Source: Acidimicrobiales bacterium (lineage in GTDB: Bacteria > Actinomycetota > Acidimicrobiia > Acidimicrobiales > SZUA-35). Taken from it: a stretch of DNA of 37,423 bases. Under the pieces are notes generated by a model. The model was not told the DNA's origin and searched no databases. It saw nothing but the letters and a program-made list of their open reading frames with translations. The first letter of the stretch is position 1, and each line of letters opens with the position of its first letter. The stretch is from contig JAHDBV010000042.1 of NCBI GenBank assembly GCA_020630195.1, positions 1-37,423 on the forward strand, given 5' to 3'. Both the position numbers and the translations under genes were made by a program. Shown one piece after another: positions 1 to 7,893 of the stretch.

Positions 1-551
1 TCGCCCCGGGTGAGAAGGACTGGGACTTCAACATCCAGCAGTACTCGATCACCGAGGAGCGCGACGAGGTCGTCGACTTCTCCGACGGCTACTACCAGGT
101 CGAGCAGGCCATCATCGGTGCGGCCGACAGCCCCGCCGCCGGTGCCTCGTCGATCGCCGATCTCGCCGATGTCCGCATCGGCGCCGCGCTCGGCACGACC
201 AGCCTCGACTACGCCGAGTCGGTCATCTCGCCGAACAGCGACGTGCAGGTCTACGACGACAACGCCGCGGCCAAGGCGGCGTTCGACGCCGGCCAGGTCG
301 ATGCGATCGTGTTCGACGTGCCCACCGCCTACTTCATCACCGCCGTGGAGATCACCGATGCCTCGATCATCGGTGTCCTGCCCCGGACCGACGGTGCTCC
401 CGAGGAGCTCGGCATGTTGTTCGAAGAGGGCAACCCGCTCGTGTCGTGTGTGAACGCGGCGCTCGCGACCCTGCGTGACAACGGCTCGATCGAGTCCTTC
501 GAGGACGCCTGGCTCAACCAGGGCGGCAACGTCCCGAGCCTCAGCAACTGA
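1..551 (+). CDS. Polar amino-acid ABC transporter substrate-binding protein (3' part)
   Basis: This is the C-terminal part of a periplasmic/lipoprotein solute-binding protein of family 3 (amino-acid importers); the start lies outside the window. The frame is open from base 3 and reads FNIQQYSITEERDEVVDFS, the typical 'yaapmsiTpeR...vdFS' segment in which the R and D bind the amino-acid ligand. The second lobe follows, with a GAALGTTSLDYAES phosphate-loop-like turn and a final helix (GSIESFEDAWL). The stop is 549-551. It lies 17 bases before a family-matching permease and ATPase, so it is the binding component of that importer. The substrate cannot be named from the sequence; polar or acidic amino acids are typical for this family. 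Confidence 0.88.
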   Translation, partial: APGEKDWDFNIQQYSITEERDEVVDFSDGYYQVEQAIIGAADSPAAGASSIADLADVRIGAALGTTSLDYAESVISPNSDVQVYDDNAAAKAAFDAGQVDAIVFDVPTAYFITAVEITDASIIGVLPRTDGAPEELGMLFEEGNPLVSCVNAALATLRDNGSIESFEDAWLNQGGNVPSLSN

Positions 552-568
552 GCGAATCACCGACCACG

Positions 569-1423
569 GTGGACGACGAGCGCACGATCGCGCCGGCTCG
601 CGAGTCGGCACTGTCCGGCTTCTTCCGACAGGAGGGAGCGCGGGCCGGCGTGATCGCCGTCGTCTCCACCGTGGTCTTCTTCGGCGGGGCGATCCTCGCC
701 GTCGTCAATTCCCCGAACTGGCCCAGGGTCCGGAGCCAGTTCTTCAACGGCGAGGACTTCGTCGAGGCCTGGCCCGACGTCCTCGGCGGGTTCTGGCTCA
801 ACGTGCAGCTGTTCTTCTGGTCGATGCTGCTCATCCCCGTCGTCGCCATGGTCGTGGCGGTGATGCGGAGCCTGCGGGGCCCGGCCTTCGCGCCGATCCG
901 GCTGCTGTCGGTCGTCTACACCGACGTGTTCCGCGGTGTGCCGCTGATCCTGTTGATCCTGCTGCTCGGCTTCGGGGTGCCCGCGCTGCAGATCTCCGGG
1001 CTGCCGACCAGCGCCACGTTCTGGGGCCTCGCCGCACTGACGCTGTCGTACTCGGCCTACACCGCCGAGATCTACCGCTCCGGCATCGACGCCGTGCCCG
1101 AGAGCCAACGTTCGTCGGCCCGGTCGCTCGGGCTCACCCAGATGCAGGCATTGCGGTTCGCGATCCTGCCCCAGGCCGTCCGCAACGTCGTGCCGGCGCT
1201 CATGAACACCGTCGTGAGCCTGCAGAAGGACGTCGCCCTGATCTCCGTGCTCGGTGTGCGTGACGCCACCCGGGAGGCGCAGATCATCACGAGTCGGACG
1301 TTCAACTACACGCCGTTCCTCGTGGCGACCGTGCTGTTCCTCGCGGTCAGCATCCCGCTCACCCGCTACGTCGACTGGTTCACCGCCCGCGACCGTCGAC
1401 TCCGATCCCAGGCCCAGGTGTGA
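569..1423 (+). CDS. Amino-acid ABC transporter permease (HisM/GlnP type)
   Basis: This is the inner-membrane channel subunit of a polar amino-acid importer. The 284-residue protein has hydrophobic segments near residues 25-50, 75-100 and 105-130 and further on. The EAA coupling loop that contacts the ATPase is clear: SGIDAVPESQRSSARSLGL followed by 'ILPQAVRNVVPALMN'. A GTG start at 569 is chosen because there is no ATG between the upstream stop and the conserved part; a weak alternative would be a CTG overlapping that stop. The stop TGA overlaps the ATG of the ATPase, so the two are translationally coupled. Only one permease gene is seen, so it probably works as a homodimer. Confidence 0.9.
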   Translation: MDDERTIAPARESALSGFFRQEGARAGVIAVVSTVVFFGGAILAVVNSPNWPRVRSQFFNGEDFVEAWPDVLGGFWLNVQLFFWSMLLIPVVAMVVAVMRSLRGPAFAPIRLLSVVYTDVFRGVPLILLILLLGFGVPALQISGLPTSATFWGLAALTLSYSAYTAEIYRSGIDAVPESQRSSARSLGLTQMQALRFAILPQAVRNVVPALMNTVVSLQKDVALISVLGVRDATREAQIITSRTFNYTPFLVATVLFLAVSIPLTRYVDWFTARDRRLRSQAQV

Positions 1424-2181
1424 TGAGCGACGCCCCGACACCCAAGCTCGAGCTGCTCGACGTGCACAAGCGGTACGGCGAGCGGACGGTGCTCGACGGG
1501 ATGAGCCTGTCGATCGACGACCACGAGGTCGTGTGCCTGATCGGGCCGAGCGGTTGTGGCAAGTCGACGCTGTTGCGTTGTGTCGATCTGCTCGACCCCA
1601 TCGACGCCGGCGCGATCCACCTCGACGGCGAGGCGATCACCTCGCCGGGCATCGACGCCAACGCCGTGCGCCGCCGGATCGGCATCGTGTTCCAGAGCTT
1701 CAACCTCTTCCCCCACATGACCGTGCTCGACAACGTGACCCTCGGGGCGCGGCGAGCCCAACGGCGGGACCGGGCCGACGCCGAAGCCCAGGCCCGGGAG
1801 CTGCTCGACCGGTTCGGGCTCGGCGACAAGGTCGACGAGTACCCCAACCGGATCTCCGGTGGTCAGAACCAGCGGGCCGCGATCGTGCGGGCGCTCATGA
1901 CCGACCCCGAGATCCTCCTGCTCGACGAGGTGACCTCCGCGCTCGACCCCGAACTCGTCGGTGAGGTGCTCGGTGTCATCCGGGAGCTCGCCGACCGCGG
2001 GCTCACCATGGTGCTGGCCACCCACGAGATGGGCTTCGCCCGCGACGTGGCGCATCGGGTCTGTTTCCTCCACGAGGGGCGCGTCCTCGAAGCGGCTCCG
2101 CCCGACCGGTTGTTCGGCGATCCGCAGCACGAACGCACCCGGCAGTTCCTCCAGCGGGTGACCGAGGCCGGACGCCTGTGA
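1423..2181 (+). CDS. Amino-acid ABC transporter ATP-binding protein (GlnQ type)
   Basis: This ATPase drives the importer encoded just upstream. Motifs are Walker A GPSGCGKST (residues 41-49), Q-loop (VFQSFNLFPHMTVLDN), signature ISGGQ (144-148, a small variation on LSGGQ), Walker B ILLLDE (164-169), D-loop SALDPE and switch histidine H201 (LATHEMGF). At 252 residues it is normal for the family. The ATG at 1423 overlaps the permease stop by one base; a GTG directly before it (1420) is an alternative start. The gene overlaps the following acetyltransferase by four bases, so at least four genes form one operon. 'FNLFPH' is typical of polar amino-acid ATPases. Confidence 0.93.
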   Translation: MSDAPTPKLELLDVHKRYGERTVLDGMSLSIDDHEVVCLIGPSGCGKSTLLRCVDLLDPIDAGAIHLDGEAITSPGIDANAVRRRIGIVFQSFNLFPHMTVLDNVTLGARRAQRRDRADAEAQARELLDRFGLGDKVDEYPNRISGGQNQRAAIVRALMTDPEILLLDEVTSALDPELVGEVLGVIRELADRGLTMVLATHEMGFARDVAHRVCFLHEGRVLEAAPPDRLFGDPQHERTRQFLQRVTEAGRL

Positions 2182-2993
2182 CCCATCCGGGCGATGCGTG
2201 GGCGCCGCCGGTGCCCGCCGGCGCCCGGATCGTCGCCGCCCCCGAGGAGTTGGCGGAGTTCTTCGCCGATGCGCCGGCCGCCCATCTCTACGCGCTGGTC
2301 GACCTCGAGCCGCCGTGGTGGCCGCTCAGCCGGTGGTATCGGCGCGGCGACGCCGTCGTGGGGCTCGTCGCCGACACACCGGGTGTGTTGCTCACGGCGT
2401 ATGCCGTGTCGACCCGAGACCCGGACGGTTCGACCCGCCTGCTGGCCGACTTCGTGCCGACGCTGCCCGGCGGGCTCCTGATCACCGGGCCGACCGGACT
2501 GGCCGCGGCGGTCTCGGCCGTCCGCCCCGTGGCCTGGAGCGGCCCCCACCATCGCTACCGACTCGACGGCCCGATCGAGGCGATCGGCGCCGGCGGGATC
2601 GCATCCATCGAGCCGTTGTCGACGGCGGATCTCCCGGAGGTCGCCGGGCTCTACGACACCGACCCCGGCGCCGCGTTCTTCGTCCCGTCGATGCTCGACG
2701 ACGACACCTTCGTGGGCGTGCGAGGCCCCGATGGTGGGCTCGTCGCGGTGGCCGGCACGCATGTCGTGTCCGAGGCGAAGCGGCTGGCCGCCATCGGCTC
2801 GGTCTACGTCCGCCCCGATGCACGCGGGCGGGGTCTCGGGCGAGCCGTCACCCGGGGGGTGATCGGTCGGCTCGCCGGTCGGGTCGACACGATCGGACTC
2901 AACGTCGCCGCCGACAACGTGGCGGCGATCACGGTCTACGAGGCCCTCGGGTTCCGTCGGATCCTCGACTACGACGAGGCCGAGATCGTCTGA
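2178..2993 (+). CDS. GNAT family N-acetyltransferase
   Basis: This is a two-part 271-residue protein. The N-terminal half (about 1-135) is GNAT-like but divergent. The C-terminal half carries the acetyl-CoA binding motif A, VYVRPDARGRGLGRAVTRGV (R/Q-x-x-G-x-G/A), followed by 'LNVAADNVAAITVYEALGFR', the classical motif B of GNAT enzymes. It starts at a GTG overlapping the ATPase stop (GTGA), so it is co-translated with the amino-acid importer and may acetylate an amino acid or a derived amine brought in by it. That substrate link is inference from position only. It converges on the next gene with 13 bases between stops. Confidence 0.85.
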   Translation: MTHPGDAWAPPVPAGARIVAAPEELAEFFADAPAAHLYALVDLEPPWWPLSRWYRRGDAVVGLVADTPGVLLTAYAVSTRDPDGSTRLLADFVPTLPGGLLITGPTGLAAAVSAVRPVAWSGPHHRYRLDGPIEAIGAGGIASIEPLSTADLPEVAGLYDTDPGAAFFVPSMLDDDTFVGVRGPDGGLVAVAGTHVVSEAKRLAAIGSVYVRPDARGRGLGRAVTRGVIGRLAGRVDTIGLNVAADNVAAITVYEALGFRRILDYDEAEIV

Positions 2994-3006
2994 GTCCCGG
3001 TGCGGC

Positions 3007-3444
3007 TCAGGGGTTGAGGAACCGGCGGAGGCCGGCGGCCGGCACGGCGACGATCGACGCGAACAGCTTGTCGAGCTGGGCCTCGGTGAGCGGTGGCGCC
3101 TCGCCGGTGAGGACGAGCCCCGCGTCGTAGGTGACCCGGCAGCCGCCGTCCGCCGCCTCGATCGTCACGGTGTCGTCGGCCCGGAACTCGGGATTCGTGC
3201 CCACCATCGTGAACCCCCGATCCGGTGTGACCGCGGTGAGTTCGTAGAAGGCCGTGGTCGGCTCGCCGTCGAACCCGGTGACCGACAGCTCATAGCGGGC
3301 GCCCACCGTGCCGGGGGTCCCGTCGGCCAAGGCGCACTCGAGGATCCCGTGGTCCCATTCGGTCACGCGGGACAGGTCGACGAGCCGCTCGTAGGCCGCG
3401 TCGGGGGAGAGGGTCGACTCGATGACGAAGGTCTCGTTGGCCAT
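3007..3444 (-). CDS. SRPBCC (START/Bet v1-like) family protein
   Basis: This 145-residue protein begins MANETFVIESTLSPDAAYERLVDLSR and ends in a long amphipathic helix (AQLDKLFASIVAVPAAGLRRFL). This layout is that of the helix-grip SRPBCC fold used for binding hydrophobic ligands (polyketide cyclase/dehydrase-like). The ATG at 3442-3444 is chosen because the N-terminal 'F.IE.tls' strand starts the fold there; an upstream extension in the same frame is low-complexity and runs through the divergent promoter. No catalytic residues can be assigned. It is divergent from the OsmC gene. Confidence 0.8.
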   Translation of the reverse strand: MANETFVIESTLSPDAAYERLVDLSRVTEWDHGILECALADGTPGTVGARYELSVTGFDGEPTTAFYELTAVTPDRGFTMVGTNPEFRADDTVTIEAADGGCRVTYDAGLVLTGEAPPLTEAQLDKLFASIVAVPAAGLRRFLNP

Positions 3445-3562
3445 GGCCCCGAGTGTTCCAGACGGGTCGCCGTCGCGTCCCGTCGGGGAAATCGGGTTGC
3501 CCGAACGCAATAGATGACTAAGTTGATCGGAAATATCCAGTATCGAGATCAGGAGCACCGTC
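3445..3562. promoter_or_regulatory. Divergent intergenic region between SRPBCC and OsmC genes
   Basis: These 118 bases separate two divergently read genes. The part nearest the OsmC gene (about 3508-3546) is distinctly AT-richer than its surroundings and must hold that gene's promoter. It contains GGAAATATCC (3529-3538), whose GGA/TCC ends are mirror images. I cannot assign a convincing -35/-10 pair. A redox- or stress-responsive operator is plausible here but is not demonstrated. Confidence 0.35.
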
Positions 3563-4093
3563 ATGACCACCGCCCCCGCCCCCACGTCCGCCGTGAACGA
3601 CGTCGACATCGACGCCGTGGTCGGGCTCGCCGGCAAGATCCAGTCGGAGCCCGACGTCGCCGCCACCACCTGGCAGGCCCGCGTCACCTGGCACCAGGGC
3701 TTCCGGTCCACGGCCAGCATCCGGGACTTCGAGCCCATCGCCTCCGACGAGCCCGCCGGCCTCGGCGGCACCGACACCGGCCCGAATCCCGTCGAACAAC
3801 TCCTCGGCGCCCTCGGCAACTGTCTCGCCGTCGGCTACGCCGCGAACGCGACCGCCGCCGGGATCACCATCGACGATCTGTCGATCGACCTCGAAGGCGA
3901 TCTCGACCTGCACACCTTCCTCGGTCTCGACCCGTCGGGCAACGCCGGCTACTCCGGGATCCGGGTGGCCGTGCACCTCGACGCCGACGCCACGGAGGCC
4001 CAGATCGCCGAACTCCACGAGCAGGTCGTCGGCACCTCACCCGTCGGTCATACGCTGCAGCGCCCCGTGCCGGTGTCGATCGAACTCGCCTGA
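3563..4093 (+). CDS. OsmC family protein lacking the resolving cysteine
   Basis: This 176-residue protein has the OsmC/Ohr fold signature: 'DTGPNPVEQLLGALGNCLAVGY' carries the first conserved cysteine (C87), and the C-terminal strand-helix ends TSPVGHTLQRPVPVSIEL. Peroxide-reducing OsmC and Ohr have a second cysteine at the position that is Ser159 here (CPV becomes SPV). The protein may therefore not be a classic two-cysteine thiol peroxidase and may belong to the YhfA-like branch. AGGAG lies about seven bases before the ATG at 3563. It is followed by a strong hairpin (4105-4136), suggesting a monocistronic unit. Confidence 0.88.
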   Translation: MTTAPAPTSAVNDVDIDAVVGLAGKIQSEPDVAATTWQARVTWHQGFRSTASIRDFEPIASDEPAGLGGTDTGPNPVEQLLGALGNCLAVGYAANATAAGITIDDLSIDLEGDLDLHTFLGLDPSGNAGYSGIRVAVHLDADATEAQIAELHEQVVGTSPVGHTLQRPVPVSIELA

Positions 4094-4104
4094 GGTCGCG
4101 CCGC

Positions 4105-4136
4105 GGTGCCCGTCGGTTCGGAAGCCGACGGGCACC
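4105..4136 (+). terminator. Strong hairpin after the OsmC gene
   Basis: Perfect 12-base arms (4105-4116 and 4125-4136; GGTGCCCGTCGG and its complement) are separated by an eight-base loop, 11 bases after the OsmC stop. There is no U-tract, which is common for terminators in high-GC actinobacteria. It lies 29 bases before pxpA, so it most likely insulates pxpABC from OsmC transcription. Confidence 0.65.
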
Positions 4137-4165
4137 GGGTCGGCTCCATCCGTCATCATGGGCGC

Positions 4166-4936
4166 ATGGCTCGACGGATCGATCTGAACGCCGACCTCGG
4201 TGAAGGTCTCGGTCCGTGGACCATGGGCGACGACGAGGCCATGCTCGGGATCGTCACGTCGGCCAATGTCGCCTGTGGCGGCCACGCCGGCGACCCGGAG
4301 ACGATGTTCCGCACCGCCGAGCTCGCCGCCGCCAACGACGTGACCATGGGTGCCCACCCCGGCTACGTCGACCCGGCCGGCTTCGGTCGACGGATCATCC
4401 CGATGTCGGCCGCGGAGATCACCCGGATGGTCGCCGCCCAGATCGGTGGGTTCGTCGCCGTCGCGGCCGTGGCCGGCGCCACGGTCCGCTACGTCAAGGC
4501 CCATGGCGCACTCGCGAACCTGGCCGCCCGCGATGCCGACGTGGCCCGGGCCGTCGCTCGCGCCGTCCGGGCCGTCGACGCCGACCTCGCACTGCTCGCG
4601 ATCTCCGGCACCGAGCTGGAGCGGGTCGGCCGAGCCGAGGGGCTCGACACCTACGCCGAGATCTTCGCCGACCGTGGCTACCTGCCCGACGGCCAACTCG
4701 TGCCCCGTGGTGAGCCGGGCGCCATGATCCACGACGCGACGGCCGCGGCGGAGCGGCTGTTCGACTTCCTCGACACCGGCCGTATGCCGGTGGTCGACGG
4801 CGGCACCGTCGCGCTCGACGCCCACTCGGTGTGCGTGCACGGCGACAGCCCGGGTGCGGTCGAGATGGCCCGTTCGTTGCGGGCCCGATTCGAGGCCGAC
4901 GGGGTGACCCTGGCCTCCTTCCTCGACCACTCATGA
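4166..4936 (+). CDS. pxpA: 5-oxoprolinase subunit A (LamB/YcsF family)
   Basis: PxpA is one of three subunits of the bacterial ATP-dependent 5-oxoprolinase, which opens 5-oxo-L-proline (pyroglutamate) to L-glutamate. The 256-residue protein begins MARRIDLNADLGEG and contains ANVACGGHAGDPETM and GAHPGYVDPAGFGRR, the hallmark LamB/YcsF segments. Later 'VKAHGALAN' and 'EIFADRGYLPDGQLVPR' are also family-specific. The ATG at 4166 is chosen because NADLGEG normally begins within about eight residues of the start; a longer reading frame upstream runs into the terminator hairpin. It overlaps pxpB by four bases (ATGA). Confidence 0.95.
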   Translation: MARRIDLNADLGEGLGPWTMGDDEAMLGIVTSANVACGGHAGDPETMFRTAELAAANDVTMGAHPGYVDPAGFGRRIIPMSAAEITRMVAAQIGGFVAVAAVAGATVRYVKAHGALANLAARDADVARAVARAVRAVDADLALLAISGTELERVGRAEGLDTYAEIFADRGYLPDGQLVPRGEPGAMIHDATAAAERLFDFLDTGRMPVVDGGTVALDAHSVCVHGDSPGAVEMARSLRARFEADGVTLASFLDHS

Positions 4937-5577
4937 CCGTCGGACGGGTCCGTCCCGTCGGTGACGCCGCCGTCCTCGTCGAGGTCGAGGGCGTCGACCC
5001 CGACGACGTCTGGCGGCGGGTTCGTGCCCTCGACCGGGCGTTCGTCGACGCCGAGGGTGTGGTCGAGGTCTGTCCGGGGCTCGTGAACCTGCTCGTCCAC
5101 TTCGATCCACTCGTCACCGATCACGCCGAGATCGCCGAGACGCTGCGGTCGGTCGACCTCTCACGCGCGCCGTCGGTGACACCTCGGGATCACGTCGTCG
5201 ACGTGACCTACGGCGGATCGGCCGGTCCCGATCTCGGGGCGGTCGCCCGGGCGGCCGGCCTCGACGTCGACGACGTCGTGCGGCGCCATGTCGCCGCCAG
5301 CTACCGGGTGATGATGTACGGCTTCGCTCCGGGCTACGCCTACCTGGGCGGGGTGCCCACCGAACTGCAGCTGCCCCGCAAGGAGACGGCCGTGCGCGAC
5401 GTGCCGGCGGGCAGTGTCATCATCGCCAACGACCAGTGTCTCGTCACCACCCTCACGATGCCCACCGGCTGGTGGGTGATCGGTCGGTCGTCCACGCCGA
5501 TCCTGACGCCGCACGACAACCGTCCGGCCCGGTTCGATGTCGGTGATCGGGTCCGGTTCCGGGCGGTGATGCCGTGA
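4933..5577 (+). CDS. pxpB: 5-oxoprolinase subunit B (KipI/AHS1 family)
   Basis: This is the second subunit of the 5-oxoprolinase (AHS1, allophanate-hydrolase-subunit-1-like; formerly KipI). Of 214 residues, the N-terminus RPVGDAAVLVEVEG and the segment MMYGFAPGYAYLGGVPTELQLPRK are diagnostic ('GFapGFaYLggld..l..PRr'), followed by VPAGSVIIANDQ. The start ATG at 4933 overlaps the pxpA stop. The stop overlaps the GTG start of pxpC. The three coupled genes ensure stoichiometric synthesis of the complex. Confidence 0.95.
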   Translation: MTVGRVRPVGDAAVLVEVEGVDPDDVWRRVRALDRAFVDAEGVVEVCPGLVNLLVHFDPLVTDHAEIAETLRSVDLSRAPSVTPRDHVVDVTYGGSAGPDLGAVARAAGLDVDDVVRRHVAASYRVMMYGFAPGYAYLGGVPTELQLPRKETAVRDVPAGSVIIANDQCLVTTLTMPTGWWVIGRSSTPILTPHDNRPARFDVGDRVRFRAVMP

Positions 5578-6569
5578 CGGCCACGCTGGAGGTGGTCCGG
5601 TGTGGCCCGATGGTGAGCGTCCAGGACGGCGGACGGCCGGGATGGTCGCGCTATGGCATCCCGGCGTCGGGCCCGGTCGATCGCCTCGCCCACGCCGTGG
5701 CCAACACCCTGGTCGATCGCCCGGCCGACGCGGCCGCGCTGGAGGTGTCCGACGGTGGGCTGGTGGTGGTCGCCGATCGGGCGGTGACGCTCGCCGGTGC
5801 GTCGGTGGCGATCGAAATCGACGGTGTCGAACTCGGGTGGTCGGTCGGGGTCGTGACCGTCGCCGCCGGGGCACGCGTCTCGGTCCGTCCCGACTCGGGT
5901 GCCCGGTGGGGCTACCTCGCCGCCGCCGGCGGGATCGCCGCTCCCTCCTGGCTCGGCTCCGCCGCCACCCATCTCGTGTCGGGGCTGGGTGGTGGTGTGC
6001 TCGGTGCGGGCGACGTGCTCCCGGTCGACGGGGCGGTGTTGCGCTCCGAGCTCGACGGCGGGGTCGCCGAGGTCGAGTTGTCGGTGGGCGGGCCGGTCCG
6101 CGTGGTGCTCGGACCGCAGGATCGACACTTCGGCGACGAGGTCGTGGCGAGGTTGCGCTCCTCGCCGTTCGAGGTGACCGCGCAGGCCGATCGGATGGGC
6201 ATGCGCCTCGACGGTCCGTCGTTGGCGCCCGCCGATGCACTCGCCATTCCGTCGGAGCCGGTCGTCCGGGGTTCGATCCAGGTCGCCGGTGACGGCGTGC
6301 CCACGGTGTTGCTCGCCGACCATCAGCCCACGGGTGGGTATCCCAAGATCGCGACGGTGATCTCGTGCGACCTCGACGGACTCGCCCGTCGTCGTCCCGG
6401 CGCCGCGCTCCGGTTCGACGCCGTCGGCCCCGATGAGGCCGTGACCGCGGCCCGGGCCGAGGCGGCGAGGCGGCGCCGTCTGCTGCGTGCGCTCGCCTCG
6501 CCGGATCGGACGATCGGACAGCGCCTGTTCCGTCGGAACCTGATCGGTGGCGCCGACCCCGAGGTCTGA
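5574..6569 (+). CDS. pxpC: 5-oxoprolinase subunit C (KipA/AHS2 family)
   Basis: This is the third subunit (AHS2, biotin-dependent carboxyltransferase-like fold, though no biotin is used in PxpABC). The N-terminus 'VVRCGPMVSVQDGGRPGWSR' matches the family signature 'tvQDlGR.G.q..Gvp.sGamD'; here the usual D is replaced and the protein reads GIPASGPVDRLAHAVANTLV. Later parts include GPQDRHFGDE, 'QADRMGMRLDGP' and 'LLADHQPTGGYPKIATVIS', all typical. The GTG at 5574 overlaps the pxpB stop. Length 331 is usual. It converges on the next gene with five bases between stops. Confidence 0.94.
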   Translation: MTATLEVVRCGPMVSVQDGGRPGWSRYGIPASGPVDRLAHAVANTLVDRPADAAALEVSDGGLVVVADRAVTLAGASVAIEIDGVELGWSVGVVTVAAGARVSVRPDSGARWGYLAAAGGIAAPSWLGSAATHLVSGLGGGVLGAGDVLPVDGAVLRSELDGGVAEVELSVGGPVRVVLGPQDRHFGDEVVARLRSSPFEVTAQADRMGMRLDGPSLAPADALAIPSEPVVRGSIQVAGDGVPTVLLADHQPTGGYPKIATVISCDLDGLARRRPGAALRFDAVGPDEAVTAARAEAARRRRLLRALASPDRTIGQRLFRRNLIGGADPEV

Positions 6570-6574
6570 CCGGC

Positions 6575-6970
6575 CTACACCGGGCCGATCGAGTGGTCGG
6601 AGTTGACGAACAGCACGTTGTCCTCCGGGTCCCGGGCCGTGAACCGGTCATGGGGGAAGCCGCGGGTGATGCGGCCCGGTCGACCGCCGGCCTCGTCGAG
6701 CACCCGATGGGTGTCGTCGATGTCGCCGACGATCAGATCGAGCGTGCCCTGCCCGGCGGGACCGGGCTGGAGGATGAGGTGGGTGCCGCCACGGAGCTCG
6801 AGGATGGCGAAGCCGTCGGTGTCGACGACGACCCGCATCCCGATCCGTCCGTAGAAGGCGGTCAGCGCCGAGACGTCGGTCGCGGTCATCGAGAGATGGC
6901 CGATGCCGAAGCGGGGGCGGGCGTCGGTCCGGTCGGTGTCGGTGGTGGGGGAGGTGAGTGAGGTGGGCAT
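6575..6970 (-). CDS. VOC superfamily (glyoxalase-like) protein
   Basis: This 131-residue single VOC module begins GIGHLSMTATDVSALTAFYGRIGMRVV near residue 22, a glyoxalase/bleomycin-resistance signature, and ends 'ITRGFPHDRFTARDPEDNVLFVNS'. H25 occupies the first metal-ligand position. The last ligand position, usually Glu, reads N in NVLFV, so metal-dependent chemistry is doubtful. The start ATG (6968-6970) has AGGAG five bases upstream. It is 19 bases downstream of the siderophore-interacting protein and probably co-transcribed with it. Confidence 0.82.
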   Translation of the reverse strand: MPTSLTSPTTDTDRTDARPRFGIGHLSMTATDVSALTAFYGRIGMRVVVDTDGFAILELRGGTHLILQPGPAGQGTLDLIVGDIDDTHRVLDEAGGRPGRITRGFPHDRFTARDPEDNVLFVNSDHSIGPV

Positions 6971-6989
6971 GGGGTCTCCTGGGGTGGGG

Positions 6990-7784
6990 TCAGATGTCGT
7001 GTCGTTGGTCGGCGAGCCACTGGCGCTTCGCGCGGCGCCAGTCCTCGTCGTCGAAGTTCCGTCGCCAGTACGGCGAGATGGAGGCGGTGTCGAGGTCGAC
7101 GCCGCGTTCGGCGGCGAGGTGGCGGCGCACCGCACGGGTCTCACCCGCCTCGCCGTGGACGAAGACGTCGAACGTGCCGGGAGGGAACGTCGCCGCGGCG
7201 ACGGCGTCGGGGAGCAGTGCCTCGGGGTCGTCCGCGGTCCGGCGATGGAGCCAGACCACGTCGACGTCGGCGACGCTCGGGAGATCGACCTCGTGGTCGG
7301 CTCCGTCGACGACGACGAAGACGAGGGCCCGAGCGGTCGCGGGCAGTGCCTCGAGGCTGGCGCCGATCGCGCCCAGGGCGCTCTCGTCGCCGACGAGCAG
7401 ATGCCAGTCGACGTCGGGACTCGGGCGGTAGGAGCCACCAGGCCCCTTGAACTGGAGCCGGTCGCCCGGCTCGGCTCGAAGTGCCCACGCGCCGGCGTAG
7501 CCGACGTCGCCGTGGGCGACGAAGTCGATCGACAGCGTCCGGGTCTCGGCGTCCCAACGGCGAACCGTGAAGCGTCGGGGTCGTGGCCGCTGCTCGGGTG
7601 TGAGTGGTTCGAGGTCGTCGGCCTCGAACGGCACCGTCACCGGCGAACCGGCCGGGACGAACTGGGCGTTGATGTAGGCGTCGGTGGCGGGTGAGGCTTC
7701 GAACGAGTCGAGCGTGCCGCCACCGAGATGGACCCGGAGCAGGCTCGGGGTCAGGCGGTCGATGGATCGGACTTCGGCGTACAT
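6990..7784 (-). CDS. Siderophore-interacting protein (ViuB/YqjH-like ferric reductase)
   Basis: The 264-residue cytoplasmic flavoprotein probably reduces ferric-siderophores to release iron. The FAD-binding 9 domain has 'RPRPRRFTVRRWDAETRTLSIDFV' (the RxYTxR-like FAD motif, here RRFTVR), GYAGAWALRAEPGDRLQFKGPGG, and the SIP C-terminal domain 'HLLVGDESALGAIGASLEALP' (GDETALPAI-like). The C-terminal WRRNFDDEDWRRAKRQW resembles the helical 'YWR.G.....' tail. The ATG at 7782-7784 has GGAG six bases upstream; an in-frame TTG eight codons earlier lacks a site. No siderophore synthesis genes are in the window. Confidence 0.9.
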   Translation of the reverse strand: MYAEVRSIDRLTPSLLRVHLGGGTLDSFEASPATDAYINAQFVPAGSPVTVPFEADDLEPLTPEQRPRPRRFTVRRWDAETRTLSIDFVAHGDVGYAGAWALRAEPGDRLQFKGPGGSYRPSPDVDWHLLVGDESALGAIGASLEALPATARALVFVVVDGADHEVDLPSVADVDVVWLHRRTADDPEALLPDAVAAATFPPGTFDVFVHGEAGETRAVRRHLAAERGVDLDTASISPYWRRNFDDEDWRRAKRQWLADQRHDI

Positions 7785-7893
7785 GTGCACTCCTCTCGCT
7801 GAAGTCAAGGAACCCTAACAACGAACGTCAGGTCACCGTTATTCCCGCGATGTGTGACGGAATCCGGAGCGCCGCCGCGGCGTTTCCCTTCTC
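7785..7893. promoter_or_regulatory. Divergent promoter region, siderophore-interacting protein / hydrolase
   Basis: These 109 bases contain a relatively AT-rich core (7808-7845). On the minus strand TAGGGT (complement of 7812-7817) is a candidate -10, giving a leader of about 20-25 bases. The adjoining TTAGG...CCTTGA on that strand is loosely like half of an IdeR/DtxR iron box, but only about half of the consensus positions match, so iron control is only a possibility. Confidence 0.3.

Noticed and set aside
4105..4165. Upstream extension of PxpA starting at 4106
   Set aside because: It would translate through the terminator hairpin and add non-conserved residues before MARRIDLNADLGEG.
7805..7824. 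Possible IdeR/DtxR iron box before the siderophore-interacting protein
   Set aside because: Only about ten of nineteen consensus positions match and the second half-site is poor; kept only as a remark.
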